A stretch of DNA of 64,000 bases from Flavobacteriales bacterium (GCA_020635875.1 JACJYY010000004.1:186001-250000); one strand, 5' to 3'. Positions 37,785-47,731 are shown, numbered from the stretch's first letter. A program made the numbers and translations. The notes: generated by a model from the letters alone, not told the origin.

Positions 37785-38258
37785 ATGTCAAAATTAAATA
37801 TCCCAGTTAAGCCAAAAGATTGGTGTTTAACTTATGAAGATTTAAAACAGGAAGCAAAATCAGGAAAAAGAAAAACAATTAGACGTTATGAGATTGAGTG
37901 GGCAAATGAATATGAAAAAAGTCTTATACCAAAAGGTTACAGATATCCTCATATAGATGATGTTTATGTTTTCAATCAAGAATTGACGCTTTTTTTTTCA
38001 AGTCAATGGTCTGGACCATGGGGTAGTGGAGATTATTATACTTTCCAAAAAGGAATGAAGTGTCAAATTACCTATGGTGATAACATTATCAGACCTGAAC
38101 GATTTTATTTGAGGCCATTCAATTATGAAGAAATATTAGATGACTATAGAAGAAAATATGATCCGTTTAGACCATATAGATGCACAAATATAAGTTTTAA
38201 TATATATAAAGAAGAGTTTGATAAATACTTTGAATTATACAATTCAGACTCTCATTAA
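37785..38258 (+). CDS. Orphan protein of unknown function (157 residues)
   Basis: The soluble protein starts MSKLNIPVKPKDWCLTYEDL and is rich in aromatic and charged residues, with motifs YPHIDDVYVFNQELTLFFSS and WSGPWGSGDYYTF. I recognise no family. Base composition is more A/T-rich than in the core genes. It is the first of four closely spaced genes between two copies of the accessory repeat, so horizontal acquisition is likely. Confidence 0.65.
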   Translation: MSKLNIPVKPKDWCLTYEDLKQEAKSGKRKTIRRYEIEWANEYEKSLIPKGYRYPHIDDVYVFNQELTLFFSSQWSGPWGSGDYYTFQKGMKCQITYGDNIIRPERFYLRPFNYEEILDDYRRKYDPFRPYRCTNISFNIYKEEFDKYFELYNSDSH

Positions 38259-38268
38259 TTATGAAGCT

Positions 38269-38880
38269 ATGAAAATTAGGGGACATAAAAGAAGATGGAG
38301 AAAAATTGAGAGCTCTATTAAATCTAATCTTACTCTAGATATGGATGCAGTAAAAAGATATAAACGTGGACAGTTTGCTTATTATGTATTTCCATGGGGA
38401 GGTAGCACAATTTCAATGAATCCTGGAAAGTTCAAACAACCTAGAGGTAAAACCAAAGCTAAAATGATTCTTGGGTTTATAAATATTTATAATTCGTGGA
38501 AAGCACAATTAGAATCTTTAAACGAACCTTATTATTTGAAGATATGGATTTGTGAACCAAACTTTTCAAATTCAAGAGTTGTATATGGACTCGGAAATTG
38601 TATTGAGGGATTCGAAAGGGACATATTAATTGATGAGGAAAAACTACATGAATGGACAAATTACGGTAATGAAGTAAGGGCAGAATTGTCAAAATTTGAT
38701 TGGGCAACTCATGTAGATGAAGAAATTGTAGAAATTGATTCTGAAATAATTAAGTTGAAAACAGATAAGAATCGGACTTTTAGAAAAGGTGAGTACGTTG
38801 ATGAGGATGGAGAGGTGAAGGAATTGTTGTATTTTGGAAAGGGATTAGTTTATAAAGGGTTTAATCAAAAGAAATTATAA
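38269..38880 (+). CDS. Orphan protein of unknown function (203 residues)
   Basis: The ATG at 38269 (MKIRGHKRRWRKIES) lies 10 bases after the previous stop and is preferred over an ATG at 38218 that would overlap the upstream gene by 41 bases. The N-terminus is strongly basic and the C-terminal half acidic. It contains FAYYVFPWGGSTISMNPGKF and YYLKIWICEPNFSNS. No family or catalytic motif is recognised. It is tightly linked to the DNA-glycosylase-fold gene downstream (1-base gap), so the two may work together. Confidence 0.65.
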   Translation: MKIRGHKRRWRKIESSIKSNLTLDMDAVKRYKRGQFAYYVFPWGGSTISMNPGKFKQPRGKTKAKMILGFINIYNSWKAQLESLNEPYYLKIWICEPNFSNSRVVYGLGNCIEGFERDILIDEEKLHEWTNYGNEVRAELSKFDWATHVDEEIVEIDSEIIKLKTDKNRTFRKGEYVDEDGEVKELLYFGKGLVYKGFNQKKL

Positions 38881-38881
38881 T

Positions 38882-39457
38882 ATGAAAAATCAATTAATTG
38901 AAGTTAAACATCAGTTTAAAAATGAGGACTTTTATATTCCAAATTGGAAAATAAAATATTTGTTTTTGGGGACATTTAATCCATCAGGAGGTGAAATGGT
39001 CAATTATTTTTACGGAAGGTCAAGGAATCAAACATGGCCTTTGCTAAGTCATATTTTTGGTGTTGACTTTAATCTAAATGATAAAGTTGATTTTTTTAAT
39101 CAATTACGAAAGCAAGGGATTGCTTGTATGGATATAATTGATACCGTAATAATTAATGAAGTCGATAAAGACAAGGTAGTGGGAAAAGGATACAAGGATG
39201 GAAATATTATAAATAAGAAAGTTAAACGTTTATATAATACGGATTTGATTAATGAAACAATTGAAAAAAATTCAAATGTAAAAGTGTTTACAACTTGGGG
39301 TAAAGGTTCAGAGCTTAAGGAATGGAGAGATGAAATATCCAAGGTTAACCAATTAAATTCTTTAGTTTCACCTAGTATGGCGGCAAGGGTTCCAAAAGGA
39401 ATGAAAAAATATGAATATATGCTTGATAATTGGAAATCTGCTATTAACAATGACTAA
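38882..39457 (+). CDS. Predicted uracil-DNA-glycosylase-superfamily protein (Mug/TDG-like)
   Basis: The 191-residue protein has KYLFLGTFNPSGGEMVNYFY and GRSRNQTWPLLSHIFG. These parallel the UDG-superfamily motif 1 (GxNPG-like) and the FYGNPRNRFWxLL stretch of Mug-type enzymes. The later SLVSPSMAARVP resembles the PSPS(P/A)-type motif that enters the minor groove. The usual catalytic Asn/Asp cannot be assigned with confidence, so activity is uncertain. It may act on damaged or modified bases; its placement in an accessory block leaves open a role in DNA-modification conflict. Confidence 0.65.
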   Translation: MKNQLIEVKHQFKNEDFYIPNWKIKYLFLGTFNPSGGEMVNYFYGRSRNQTWPLLSHIFGVDFNLNDKVDFFNQLRKQGIACMDIIDTVIINEVDKDKVVGKGYKDGNIINKKVKRLYNTDLINETIEKNSNVKVFTTWGKGSELKEWRDEISKVNQLNSLVSPSMAARVPKGMKKYEYMLDNWKSAINND

Positions 39458-39529
39458 TTATTATGAAAAATTAAACTGGCGTAATTGACATTAACGCACA
39501 TAAAATTTAATAACCAAAAAAGAAATAGA

Positions 39530-39985
39530 ATGTTTGAAAATCAATATAAAAGAATATACATAAGTCTATTAGTCATTTTCATAGGTGCACTAATTATATC
39601 TTGTTCAAAGAATGATGACTCTAATATAAGTGAAACCACAAATACTAATCTTAATTCAATAAATCATACTTATTGGAAGGAAAGTCAGGAATTTGGGAGT
39701 CCAGCTATTTACTTTTCAAAAAACAGCAATGAAGTTGAAATTACGCAACCAGCATTAGATGGAAGTAATTCATATGACTTAATCAAAGGTACTTTTACAT
39801 ATACAGCACCAACAGTCAATATTGTGTTCACTGGAAAATGTATTAATAATGGATTTATTTTCTCTAATTGTAACATAAGTGGAATTGTATCAAAAGAATC
39901 AATAACTATTTCGGACAATGGCAAACTACATGTTTTTTATTGGGCTATACCACCAACAGTTGTAACACCAGACAGTAGAAAATAA
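39530..39985 (+). CDS. Predicted lipoprotein of unknown function
   Basis: The ATG at 39530 (MFENQYKRIYISLLVIFIG) opens a signal peptide with lipobox LIISC (Cys about 25) followed by an acidic Ser/Asp linker, the usual Bacteroidetes surface-export pattern. The about 120-residue mature part is beta-rich (YDLIKGTFTYTAPTVNIVFT), similar in style to small lipocalin-like lipoproteins. No named family is recognised. It is the last gene before repeat copy B. Confidence 0.65.
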   Translation: MFENQYKRIYISLLVIFIGALIISCSKNDDSNISETTNTNLNSINHTYWKESQEFGSPAIYFSKNSNEVEITQPALDGSNSYDLIKGTFTYTAPTVNIVFTGKCINNGFIFSNCNISGIVSKESITISDNGKLHVFYWAIPPTVVTPDSRK

Positions 39986-40007
39986 AAATATCAGCCCAAA
40001 TAGTATC

Positions 40008-40467
40008 GATATCCAGCAGGTCTACAGAATTTATCTCGTAGAGTAAATTTGTTGTCTTGCGGTTGGCAAACAGAATCTTCTGAAAAAAATCCAGCAGATA
40101 ATTTTATTATAAACGTGAGTTTTATTGATAGAAGGGTTAAAGCTTTTTAGAGCGATGGCCAAGCGTTGGCAAATTGTGTATTAAATAAATTGCCTGAGCA
40201 ATTTGATTTAATAAAACAATCAAAGCCGCTGGGCGCGGCAATTTTACATAGCGACTAATTATAGGGCAAATTGCAGGATTTTCTAGCCAGTAATAAATTC
40301 AGCGACGATAATTTAAGGTCTGAGACCAAATCTTCAATATTAGCAGATAACTCCAATTGACTATTTTACATAATAGACAATTATAGCTGTCAAACGTATT
40401 TATTTGTTATTTCTCATAACTATATGTTTGACCTATAATGGTCTGCATTATGTTAATATAGCTTTGG
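40008..40467. repeat. Accessory-region repeat, copy B, with long imperfect palindrome
   Basis: The left part (40008-40040) matches copy A. The words GAGCGATGGCC (from about 40150) and ACTAATTATAGGGCAAA (from 40255) recur in copy C. The palindrome at 40368-40453 has 32-base arms: left ACATAATAGACAATTATAGC onward to GTCAAACGTAT, right ending GCATTATGT, with a 22-base loop (40400-40421). The arms differ by one or two unpaired bases, as in folded attC sites. No gene was seen in this stretch. Confidence 0.65.
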
Positions 40468-40656
40468 TTTTTAAAGAATTAATTCTTTAAAAAGGGCAAA
40501 AAAAATTATTAAAAAAATTCATGTAAGGGTTGAAAATTTGCGGTTCACTTAAAGCAAATTTTTAACGCTTATATACCGCTTTCTTTTAGCGAAAAATGGG
40601 TAAAGACCAAACACTACAGTAAAAATAGAAACGGTGATTGGGCTTTACTTATTTTT

Positions 40657-40737
40657 TAGCAGCGTGAGGGATAGAAGCGATACCCCACAGCGTAGCGAGG
40701 AGTATAAGCGGATAGCCCGACCTTTAGGGCACGCCCA
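40657..40737 (+). ncRNA. Flavobacterial structured intergenic element (possible Flavo-1 RNA-like)
   Basis: The stretch AGCAGCGTGAGGGATAGAAG, GATACCCC...AGGAGTAT, AAGCGGATAGCCCGACC and TTTAGGGCACGCCC is a word series I recall from intergenic regions of many flavobacteria. It has potential hairpins GATACCCC/AGGAGTAT and GCCC/GGGC. It may be the Flavo-1-type conserved RNA or another dispersed repeat. The identification and the strand are from memory and were not checked. Confidence 0.4.
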
Positions 40738-41274
40738 ACAAATCTTACTTTACCTTAATACTAAAAAAAATGGAGTTAATCATAAATGTTCAAGATTGGC
40801 TTGCTTTTTTATTATTACTCCCTTTATTTATAAGATAAAGGGGTATTTGTTTCAAGATCAAAATAATAATCTATTTTAAATTGATAATAATTTTCATAGT
40901 AATTATATATTGATTTTATTACATCTTTTCGTTCATCTCTTTAGCAATATTGTATGTAAATAGAGTTTGTTTTGTCAATTCTTTCAAATAATTATACTCT
41001 TCTTTTACCTAGTAAATTTTTTCCATCAGTTAAAAAACAAATTTTGAAATTGATATTTATTTTATTCTGCTTTAACATTTTTATATTCTTAAAAAATAGG
41101 TTCTTTAAATTTAGAACTAAATATTTATATTTTCAGCATAAATTATATAGCAAGTTGAATTTTACATTACACTCTTATAGTTTAGTAATAATTTATTAAA
41201 TCTGTAAATCAATTGATTAGTGTATGTTTTAAAAAAAATAACACTAAAAACTTTTTCAGTTCTTTTAGTTTATG
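40738..41274. other. A/T-rich spacer before the TetR gene, no gene seen
   Basis: Short open frames here (for example 40972-41199, rich in Phe/Ile/Lys) reflect base composition and lack family features. The sequence AAAATGGAGTTAATC...ACTCCCTTTATTTATAAGATAAAGG near 40770-40840 includes CTTTATTTATAAGATAAAG, a small hairpin. It probably contains regulatory sites for the efflux locus. Confidence 0.5.
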
Positions 41275-41282
41275 TAGTTTTG
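41275..41282 (+). promoter_or_regulatory. Putative -7 box (TAGTTTTG) for the TetR gene
   Basis: TAGTTTTG fits TAnnTTTG and lies 17 bases before the ATG at 41300, so the leader would be very short. No good -33 element is visible. Its position supports the choice of 41300 as the start and not the longer frame from 41213. Confidence 0.45.
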
Positions 41283-41299
41283 CATTGAAAGAACAAAAA

Positions 41300-41911
41300 A
41301 TGCATTTTGAAGATCAAATAATAGAAAAAGCTAAAGAACTCTTTTTTAAATATGGGTTAAAAAGTGTTACTATGGATGACCTTGCAAGAGAATTAGGGAT
41401 TTCTAAAAAAACACTTTATGGTTCTTTTAGTAACAAACAAGAGTTGATTAACATCATTACAATAAAGTTGGTGGAACAACATGAAAGAGATTGTGAAAAA
41501 ATTATCAATGATGCTGATAATGCTATACAGGAAGTTTTAATGTATATCACTAACCTTAAATCCATTTTTCAACAATTCAACCAAAAAGTGATTTATGAAA
41601 TGAAGAAATATTATTCCGAATCATGGGAGATATTTAAAAATTATAAAAATGAGTTTTTATCGAAAAGGATCAAGAATAATTTAAACAGGGGAATAAAAGA
41701 AGGCTTATACAGGAAAAATATCAATGCAGATATTGCTGTCAAATTAAGAATAGAACAAATGCAAATAGTATCTAATCCCGTTTTGTTCCCTTCCCCTGAT
41801 TTCAGTAAAAAAGAAGTGTCAAAAGAATTGTTTCTCCAAATTCTGTACGGAATGTCAACAATAAAAGGACATGAGTTGATTAACCACTATTTGGAAATGG
41901 ACAAAGAATAA
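41300..41911 (+). CDS. TetR/AcrR-family transcriptional regulator
   Basis: The 203-residue protein has the N-terminal helix-turn-helix IIEKAKELFFKYGLKSVTMD DLARELGISKKTLYGSFSNK in the standard TetR position (about 8-50), followed by an all-helical ligand domain. It probably represses the adjacent efflux operon, whose first gene begins 30 bases downstream on the same strand, and would be released by a substrate or a membrane-stress molecule. Confidence 0.9.
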   Translation: MHFEDQIIEKAKELFFKYGLKSVTMDDLARELGISKKTLYGSFSNKQELINIITIKLVEQHERDCEKIINDADNAIQEVLMYITNLKSIFQQFNQKVIYEMKKYYSESWEIFKNYKNEFLSKRIKNNLNRGIKEGLYRKNINADIAVKLRIEQMQIVSNPVLFPSPDFSKKEVSKELFLQILYGMSTIKGHELINHYLEMDKE

Positions 41912-41941
41912 AACATAAATGATTGAATTTTTATAAGTAAA

Positions 41942-43313
41942 ATGATAAACAAAAAACAAACAAAGCGTAAAAAGATAGGTTGGTTAATGTTGCTAGCTAC
42001 TATCTTTATTAGTGTAGAAAGTTTTGCTCAGCAACAAAACTATACCAACCTTGCCTTAAAGGATGTGCTACAAATAGCACTAAACACAAATCATGAAATT
42101 AAAAAAGCTCAACTGGAAGTTGAAAATGGTCGTTATAAAACCAAAGAAGCATGGGCTTCAGCATTGCCAAGTGTAGAAGGTGCCGGAGGATTAACGCATA
42201 ATCCCTTGTTGCAACAAAGTGCTTTACCTGGTGATTTTTTCGGACAACCTGGAACCACCATGTTAGTGGCATTAGGTCAAAAATGGAATACAAACATTGG
42301 AGTAAGTGTATCTCAGGTTTTATTTAATCAGGCTGTATTTGCGGGGTTAAAGGCAGCCAAAACTTCTCAAGAATTATTTGAGTTGCAAGCATCACTTACA
42401 GAAGAAGTAATTATAGAGCAAGTTACTTCTGCTTATTATGCTATTTTAATTCAGCAAAAGAAACTAAACGTTGTAGATACCACTATCAGCAATACACAAA
42501 AAACATTAGATATTGCCATAACCCAGTTTGAAAACGGATTAATAAAAGAGGTGGATAAAAAAGGTTAATGGTAACAGTTTCTAACCTTAAAAGTCAACGA
42601 CAGCAATTGCAAAATGAATTAGATATCTTAATCAATCAACTAAAATTGATTGCAGGAATACCGGTAGCAGAGCCATTAACACTTTCAAAAACAGAATCGT
42701 TTGAAGAAAAAAGAAACTTTTGGCAAATGATGTGAACATCTCGAACAGAACTGAAATGGCATTGTTAGAAACACAACAAAAATTATTGCAAATAGAACTT
42801 CAGGCTACTAAAGCCGGCAGATATCCAACCCTTTCATTAAGTGGGAGCTATTCTTATCAAGGATTAAGTAATGAATTTCCATACACGGCTGGAGATCAGG
42901 CTAACTGGTTTGATGTAGCTTCTGTTGGTTTAAACTTAAAAATCCCCATATTTAGTGGATTTGCAACCAGTTCCAAAATACAGCAATCTAAAATTGCCAA
43001 TCAGAAAATACAAGAAGATATTGCATTAACCACTAACCAACTAAATTTTGCCGTTACCAATGCAAAAAATCAGATGGAGAACAGTTTAATTACATTAAAT
43101 ATTCAAAAAGAGAATGTAGAACTGGCAAGAGAAGTGGCATCGAGTATTAAAGTAAATTATAACAACGGACTGGCAAGTTTAAACGACTTATTATCATCAG
43201 AAACATCGTTAACAGAATCTGAAAACAATTATTTAATGGCTATGTTAAATTATAAAATAGCCGAAATAGAGCTAATAAAAGCAGCAGGAAATCTAAAAAG
43301 TTTAATAAAATAA
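41942..43313 (+). pseudogene. TolC-family outer-membrane efflux protein, broken by two frameshifts
   Basis: Homology is continuous over three reading frames. The first part (signal peptide to ESFAQ, then LALKDVLQIALNTNHEIKKA) ends at a stop at 42566. A one-base shift in the six-A run at about 42555-42560 (DKK|RLMVTVSNL) restores reading. The second part stops at about 42735, and a shift in the A6 run at about 42705-42710 (EEKKKLLANDV) restores it to 43313. Adding one A to each run gives a single open gene of about 457 codons. It would be the outer-membrane channel of the RND pump. The lesions are real decay, slippage-tolerated sites, or base-calling errors. Confidence 0.85.
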
Positions 43314-43338
43314 AAAGTTTGATTTAACAATAATAAAA

Positions 43339-44419
43339 ATGACAAAAAAAGGAAAAAACATAACAATAGTAACCGTATTGGTGGTTCTATTTTTAGCAAT
43401 TATTGTGGTTGTGCTTAATCACAATAAAAAAGTTAATCAAGAGAAAATCGATATTGCATCTCAGCCTGTTGGCTCTGTAAATGTAGAAGCACATAAAGTA
43501 GTAGAGAAACAACTGACTATGAATTATGATGCCAACGGAGTATTTCTAGCCAACAAACAACTCGACTTCTCATCCGAAATATCAGGAAGAATAGTAGATA
43601 TTTTAGTAGAAGAAGGCGATTTTGTAAAAGAAGGTCAGGTAATGGCAACAATAAAATCGGATAAACTAAGTGTTGAACTGGCTAATGCTCAAGAAGTTTA
43701 TAACAAAGCATTAAAAGATAAAGAACGTTTTGAAAATTCATTTAAAAACGGAGGCGTTACTCAACAACAATTAGATCAGGCAACATTAGCTTTAGAAAAT
43801 GCTTCAGCACAATTAGAGCAAGCTAAGATTAAGTATAACGACACTAAAATTAAAGCCTCTATTACGGGGTATGTTAACAAAAGGTATATTGAACCCGGTA
43901 CTTATGCATCTCCCGGAACACCTCTATTTGAATTGGTAGATATTTCCAAATTAAAATTAAAAGTAGCAGTTAACGAAAGCCAAGTGGCGAATATAAAAGT
44001 AGGGGAGACGGTAAAAGTTAAAGCCAGTATTTTACCCGATAAAGAATTTACAGGAAAAGTATCATTTGGCAGCTTATAAAGCAGACCAATCTTTAAATTT
44101 TCCGATAGAAGTTGAAGTAGATAACAACAACACGGTAAACCTAAAAGCAGGAATGTACGGTACTGTTGAATTTAATTATAATGAAGGAGATAAAAAACTG
44201 ATTATTCCGAGAACAGCTTTTGTGGGTAGCGTAAACAATAATAAAGTTTTTGTGATAGAAAACGGAATTGCAAAAATGAAAGATGTAGTATCCGGAAGAA
44301 TTTTAGGAGAAGAAGTAGAAGTGTTAAAAGGGTTGAAAACTAACGATATAGTAGTTATTACTGGACAAATAAATCTTACAGACGGAACTAATGTAACAAT
44401 ATTAAACAAGACCATTTAA
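43339..44419 (+). pseudogene. RND efflux periplasmic adaptor (HlyD/MFP family), frameshifted
   Basis: The N-terminal part (TM anchor NITIVTVLVVLFLAIIVVVL, lipoyl-like ISGRIVDILVEEGDFVKEGQ, coiled coil, ITGYVNKRYIEPGTYASPG) reads to a stop at 44079. The C-terminal barrel (ADQSLNFPIEVEVDNNNTVN to INLTDGTNVTIL) continues in another frame to 44419. The break lies at about 44064-44070 (GKVSF|..AAYKAD) and needs one base removed or two added. It would link the TolC channel to the inner-membrane pump. Confidence 0.85.
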
Positions 44420-44463
44420 CAGCTATCTCAATAGATAGTTAATAAAGTTAAAAAAAAACAAAA

Positions 44464-47400
44464 ATGAAACTAGCTGAAATATCAATAAAACGACCAACTT
44501 TAGTAATAGTACTGTTTACGGTGCTTACACTAGGAGGTTTATTAAGTTACTCCTCATTAAATTATGAGCTTATTCCTAAATTTAGTTCATCGGTTATCTC
44601 GGTAGTTACAGTATATCCCGGAGCATCGCCAAGTGAGATAGAAAGTACCGTATCAAAAGTAATAGAAGATGCCGTTTCTTCTATGGAGAAAATAAAAAAA
44701 ATTACCACAAAATCATTCGAGAGTGTTTCGATGGTAACCGTTGAATTAAAAGACGGAGCAGATGTAGATTATGCCATTAATGATGCTCAAAGGAGAATAA
44801 ATGTGATTTTAAAAGACCTTCCGGAAGATGCAGATCCGCCATCATTAAATAAGTTCTCTATTGATGATTTGCCTATTGTAACACTTGCAGCAACATCAAA
44901 AATGAATGCTACTCAATTTTATGATTTAATGGATAAAGAATTGGCACCTCTACTTTCGCGTACAGATGGAGTTGCTCAAATTAACCTGATTGGAGGGCAA
45001 GAAAGAGAAATAAAAGTAAGCATCGATGCTTTAAAACTAGAAGGTTATGGATTATCTGTTCTGCAAGTTCAAAATGCCATTTTAAACTCCAATTTAGATT
45101 TTCCGACAGGAAGTGTACAAACACGAGAACAATCTGTAATTGTAAGACTATCGGGTAAATTTAAAACAGTAGAAGAATTAAGAAAATTAGTTATTGCCGA
45201 AAATAAAGATGGAGTACAAATAAGATTGAAAGATGTTGCTGACGTTCAGGATGGTGAAAAAGAAGTGGAAAAAATAGCAAGAGTAGACCAAAAAAGTGCC
45301 ATCATTGCTCAGGTAATAAAACAAACTGATGCTAATGCGGTTGAAGTTAGTGCAGTTATTAGAGAGCAAGTAAAGAAAATGGAAAAAGACTATAGCTCTA
45401 TAGGTTTAAATATAGATGTAGCTAACGATAAATCTACCTATACTTTAGAGTCAGCAGATGCAGTACTTTTTGATTTAATGATAGCAATTGTTTTGGTGGC
45501 AATAGTAATGCTTTTCTTTATGCATAGTATCAGAAACTCTATTATTGTAATGGTTTCTATACCTGCATCATTAATAGCCACTTTTATAGGAATTTACTTG
45601 TTGGGTTATACACTTAATCTAATGTCGTTACTCGGATTATCGTTAGTAGTAGGAATACTGGTAGATGATGCCATAGTGGTACTCGAAAATATTTATCGAC
45701 ACATGGAAATGGGTAAAAACAGAGTGAAAGCAGCTTTTGATGCAACTTCAGAAATAGGCTTTACCGTTATATCCATTACGCTCGTAATTGTGGTAGTGTT
45801 TGTACCTATTGCATTAAGCTCAGGTATTGCAGCAAAAATCCTTAAAGAATTTTGTATCACAGTATCCATAGCAACCTTATTATCATTGCTTTCATCATTT
45901 ACCATTGTGCCGTGGCTATCATCACGATTTGGTAAACTGGAAAAACTAAGCAATAAAACCCTTTTTGGAAGAATAGTTATTTCGTTTGAAAATGGATTAA
46001 AAAAGTTTACTCATTGGGTTACCGGAATACTTGAGTGGTCGTTAAACCATAAAAGAATTACCTTGGGAATAGCTTTAACACTACTTATTTCATCTTTCTA
46101 TTTGCTTGGAGGTGGATTTATTGGAGGAGAATTTTTTGCCAAAGGAGATGCCGGAGAATTTATTGTTCAGATAGAGATGAAAAAAGATGCATCTATAGAA
46201 CAAACCAACTTTGCTACCCAAAAAGCTGAGGCATTTTTATCCCAACAAAAAGAAGTTAAAAAACTCATTACAACAGTTGGTCAGTCTAGTGGAGAAATGG
46301 GCTCATCACAGTCACCTTCCTATAAATCAGAGATTACAGTTCAGTTAATAGATAAACATTTAAGAGAAGATGAAGCAAGTATTTATGCAGCCAAAATTAA
46401 ACATAAATTAAAACCACTAATTTATGAAGCAAAAGTAAAAACCATTCCAGTAAGTATATTAGGAACTGCAGAAATGGCTCCTTTATCATTAGTAGTTAGA
46501 GGTTCGAGCTTGGATAGTGTTAATTATTATGCCGAACAAGCAATGGCAGCACTAAGAAACATTGATGGAGCAACAGAAGTTAAACTTTCGGTAGAAGCCG
46601 GAAATCCTGAAATTAATGTAAAAGTGAATAGAGATAAAATGTCGTCATTAGGTCTATCACTATCAACCGTTGGAGCAACCATGCAAACAGCATTTAATGG
46701 GAATACCAAAGGAAAATTCAGGCAAGGAGATTATGAGTACGACATTAATATCCAATACACTAATTTTAATAGAAAGAGTATTGATGATGTAAGAAACATT
46801 TTCTTTTACAATAATAAAGGAGAAAAAATAAAACTTACTCAATTTGCAGAAGTAACAGAATCATCAGGACCAAGTCAGCTAGAACGTAGAGATAAAAGTA
46901 CTTCAATTACCGTTGAGGCACAAGCAGTTGGGCGACCATCAGGAACCATTGCAGCTGAATGGGAAACAAAATTAGAAGAGATAAGAAAGCCTTTAGGTGT
47001 AAATTATATTTGGGGAGGAGATAGAGAAAGGCAAAGTGAAGGGTTTGGATCGCTAGGAATAGCATTGTTAGGGGCAATTATATTGGTTTATTTAATTCTA
47101 GTGTCGTTATACAACAACTTTGTGTACCCTTTTGTAGTGTTGTTCTCTATACCCTTATCCATAATAGGAGCACTGTTGGCATTAGCACTTACTAACAATA
47201 CACTTAACATCTTTACCATACTCGGATTAATTATGTTAATTGGTTTGGTAGCTAAAAATGCAATTATACTGGTAGATTTTACCAACCAACGAAAAAAAGA
47301 GGGAGCATCTACCCGACAAGCATTAATAGATGCTAACCATGCCAGGTTGCGTCCTATTTTAATGACAACAATCGCTATGGTAATAGGGATGTTGCCCATA

Positions 47401-47634
47401 GCATTGGCTTCAGGTGCAGGAGCAGAATGGAAAAACGGGTTAGCATGGGTAATTATTGGAGGATTAACCAGTTCACTTTTCCTTACTTTAATTGTGGTAC
47501 CGGTAGTATATAACATTTTTGACATCATCATTGCGAAATTCTCTAAAAAGAAAGAACAATCAATTGAAGAGTTAATGTATGAAGAAGATAGTTCTCAAGA
47601 TTTAGAATTAATAGAAGCAGTAAAAATGAATTAA
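44464..47634 (+). CDS. RND efflux transporter, inner-membrane pump (AcrB/MexB-like)
   Basis: The 1056-residue chain is intact, with the twelve-helix RND fold and two periplasmic loops. It starts MKLAEISIKRPTLVIVLFTV. The proton-relay Asp pair is in LVVGILVDDAIVVLENIYRH on helix 4, and the helix-11/12 region has GLVAKNAIILVDFTNQ. It would export hydrophobic compounds with the adaptor and TolC genes upstream, both of which are disrupted here, while this gene is not. The substrate is unknown, but inositol-lipid genes follow. Confidence 0.93.
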   Translation: MKLAEISIKRPTLVIVLFTVLTLGGLLSYSSLNYELIPKFSSSVISVVTVYPGASPSEIESTVSKVIEDAVSSMEKIKKITTKSFESVSMVTVELKDGADVDYAINDAQRRINVILKDLPEDADPPSLNKFSIDDLPIVTLAATSKMNATQFYDLMDKELAPLLSRTDGVAQINLIGGQEREIKVSIDALKLEGYGLSVLQVQNAILNSNLDFPTGSVQTREQSVIVRLSGKFKTVEELRKLVIAENKDGVQIRLKDVADVQDGEKEVEKIARVDQKSAIIAQVIKQTDANAVEVSAVIREQVKKMEKDYSSIGLNIDVANDKSTYTLESADAVLFDLMIAIVLVAIVMLFFMHSIRNSIIVMVSIPASLIATFIGIYLLGYTLNLMSLLGLSLVVGILVDDAIVVLENIYRHMEMGKNRVKAAFDATSEIGFTVISITLVIVVVFVPIALSSGIAAKILKEFCITVSIATLLSLLSSFTIVPWLSSRFGKLEKLSNKTLFGRIVISFENGLKKFTHWVTGILEWSLNHKRITLGIALTLLISSFYLLGGGFIGGEFFAKGDAGEFIVQIEMKKDASIEQTNFATQKAEAFLSQQKEVKKLITTVGQSSGEMGSSQSPSYKSEITVQLIDKHLREDEASIYAAKIKHKLKPLIYEAKVKTIPVSILGTAEMAPLSLVVRGSSLDSVNYYAEQAMAALRNIDGATEVKLSVEAGNPEINVKVNRDKMSSLGLSLSTVGATMQTAFNGNTKGKFRQGDYEYDINIQYTNFNRKSIDDVRNIFFYNNKGEKIKLTQFAEVTESSGPSQLERRDKSTSITVEAQAVGRPSGTIAAEWETKLEEIRKPLGVNYIWGGDRERQSEGFGSLGIALLGAIILVYLILVSLYNNFVYPFVVLFSIPLSIIGALLALALTNNTLNIFTILGLIMLIGLVAKNAIILVDFTNQRKKEGASTRQALIDANHARLRPILMTTIAMVIGMLPIALASGAGAEWKNGLAWVIIGGLTSSLFLTLIVVPVVYNIFDIIIAKFSKKKEQSIEELMYEEDSSQDLELIEAVKMN

Positions 47635-47646
47635 ATAAAATCCTTA

Positions 47647-47696
47647 TACCTACACTCATTCATATATAAATACCTATCAATATAAGAGTGTAGGTA
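47647..47696 (+). terminator. Stem-loop after the RND gene (possible terminator)
   Basis: TACCTACACTC (47647-47657) pairs perfectly with GAGTGTAGGTA (47686-47696). The loop is 28 bases and there is no T-run, so factor-independent termination is uncertain; it may instead be an attenuating or mRNA-stabilising hairpin. Confidence 0.45.
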
Positions 47697-47731
47697 GTTA
47701 GGCACTAAGTTGGAAATAAATGTTTATAAGC

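Noticed and set aside
40634..40879. 81-codon forward frame
   Set aside because: It overlaps the structured repeat element and its composition reflects that repeat.
40972..41199. 75-codon forward frame rich in Phe, Ile and Lys
   Set aside because: A/T-rich background; no signal or domain feature and no conserved pattern.
47647..47696. Riboswitch between the RND and PAP2 genes
   Set aside because: Simple hairpin without any consensus I recognise; listed only as a possible terminator.
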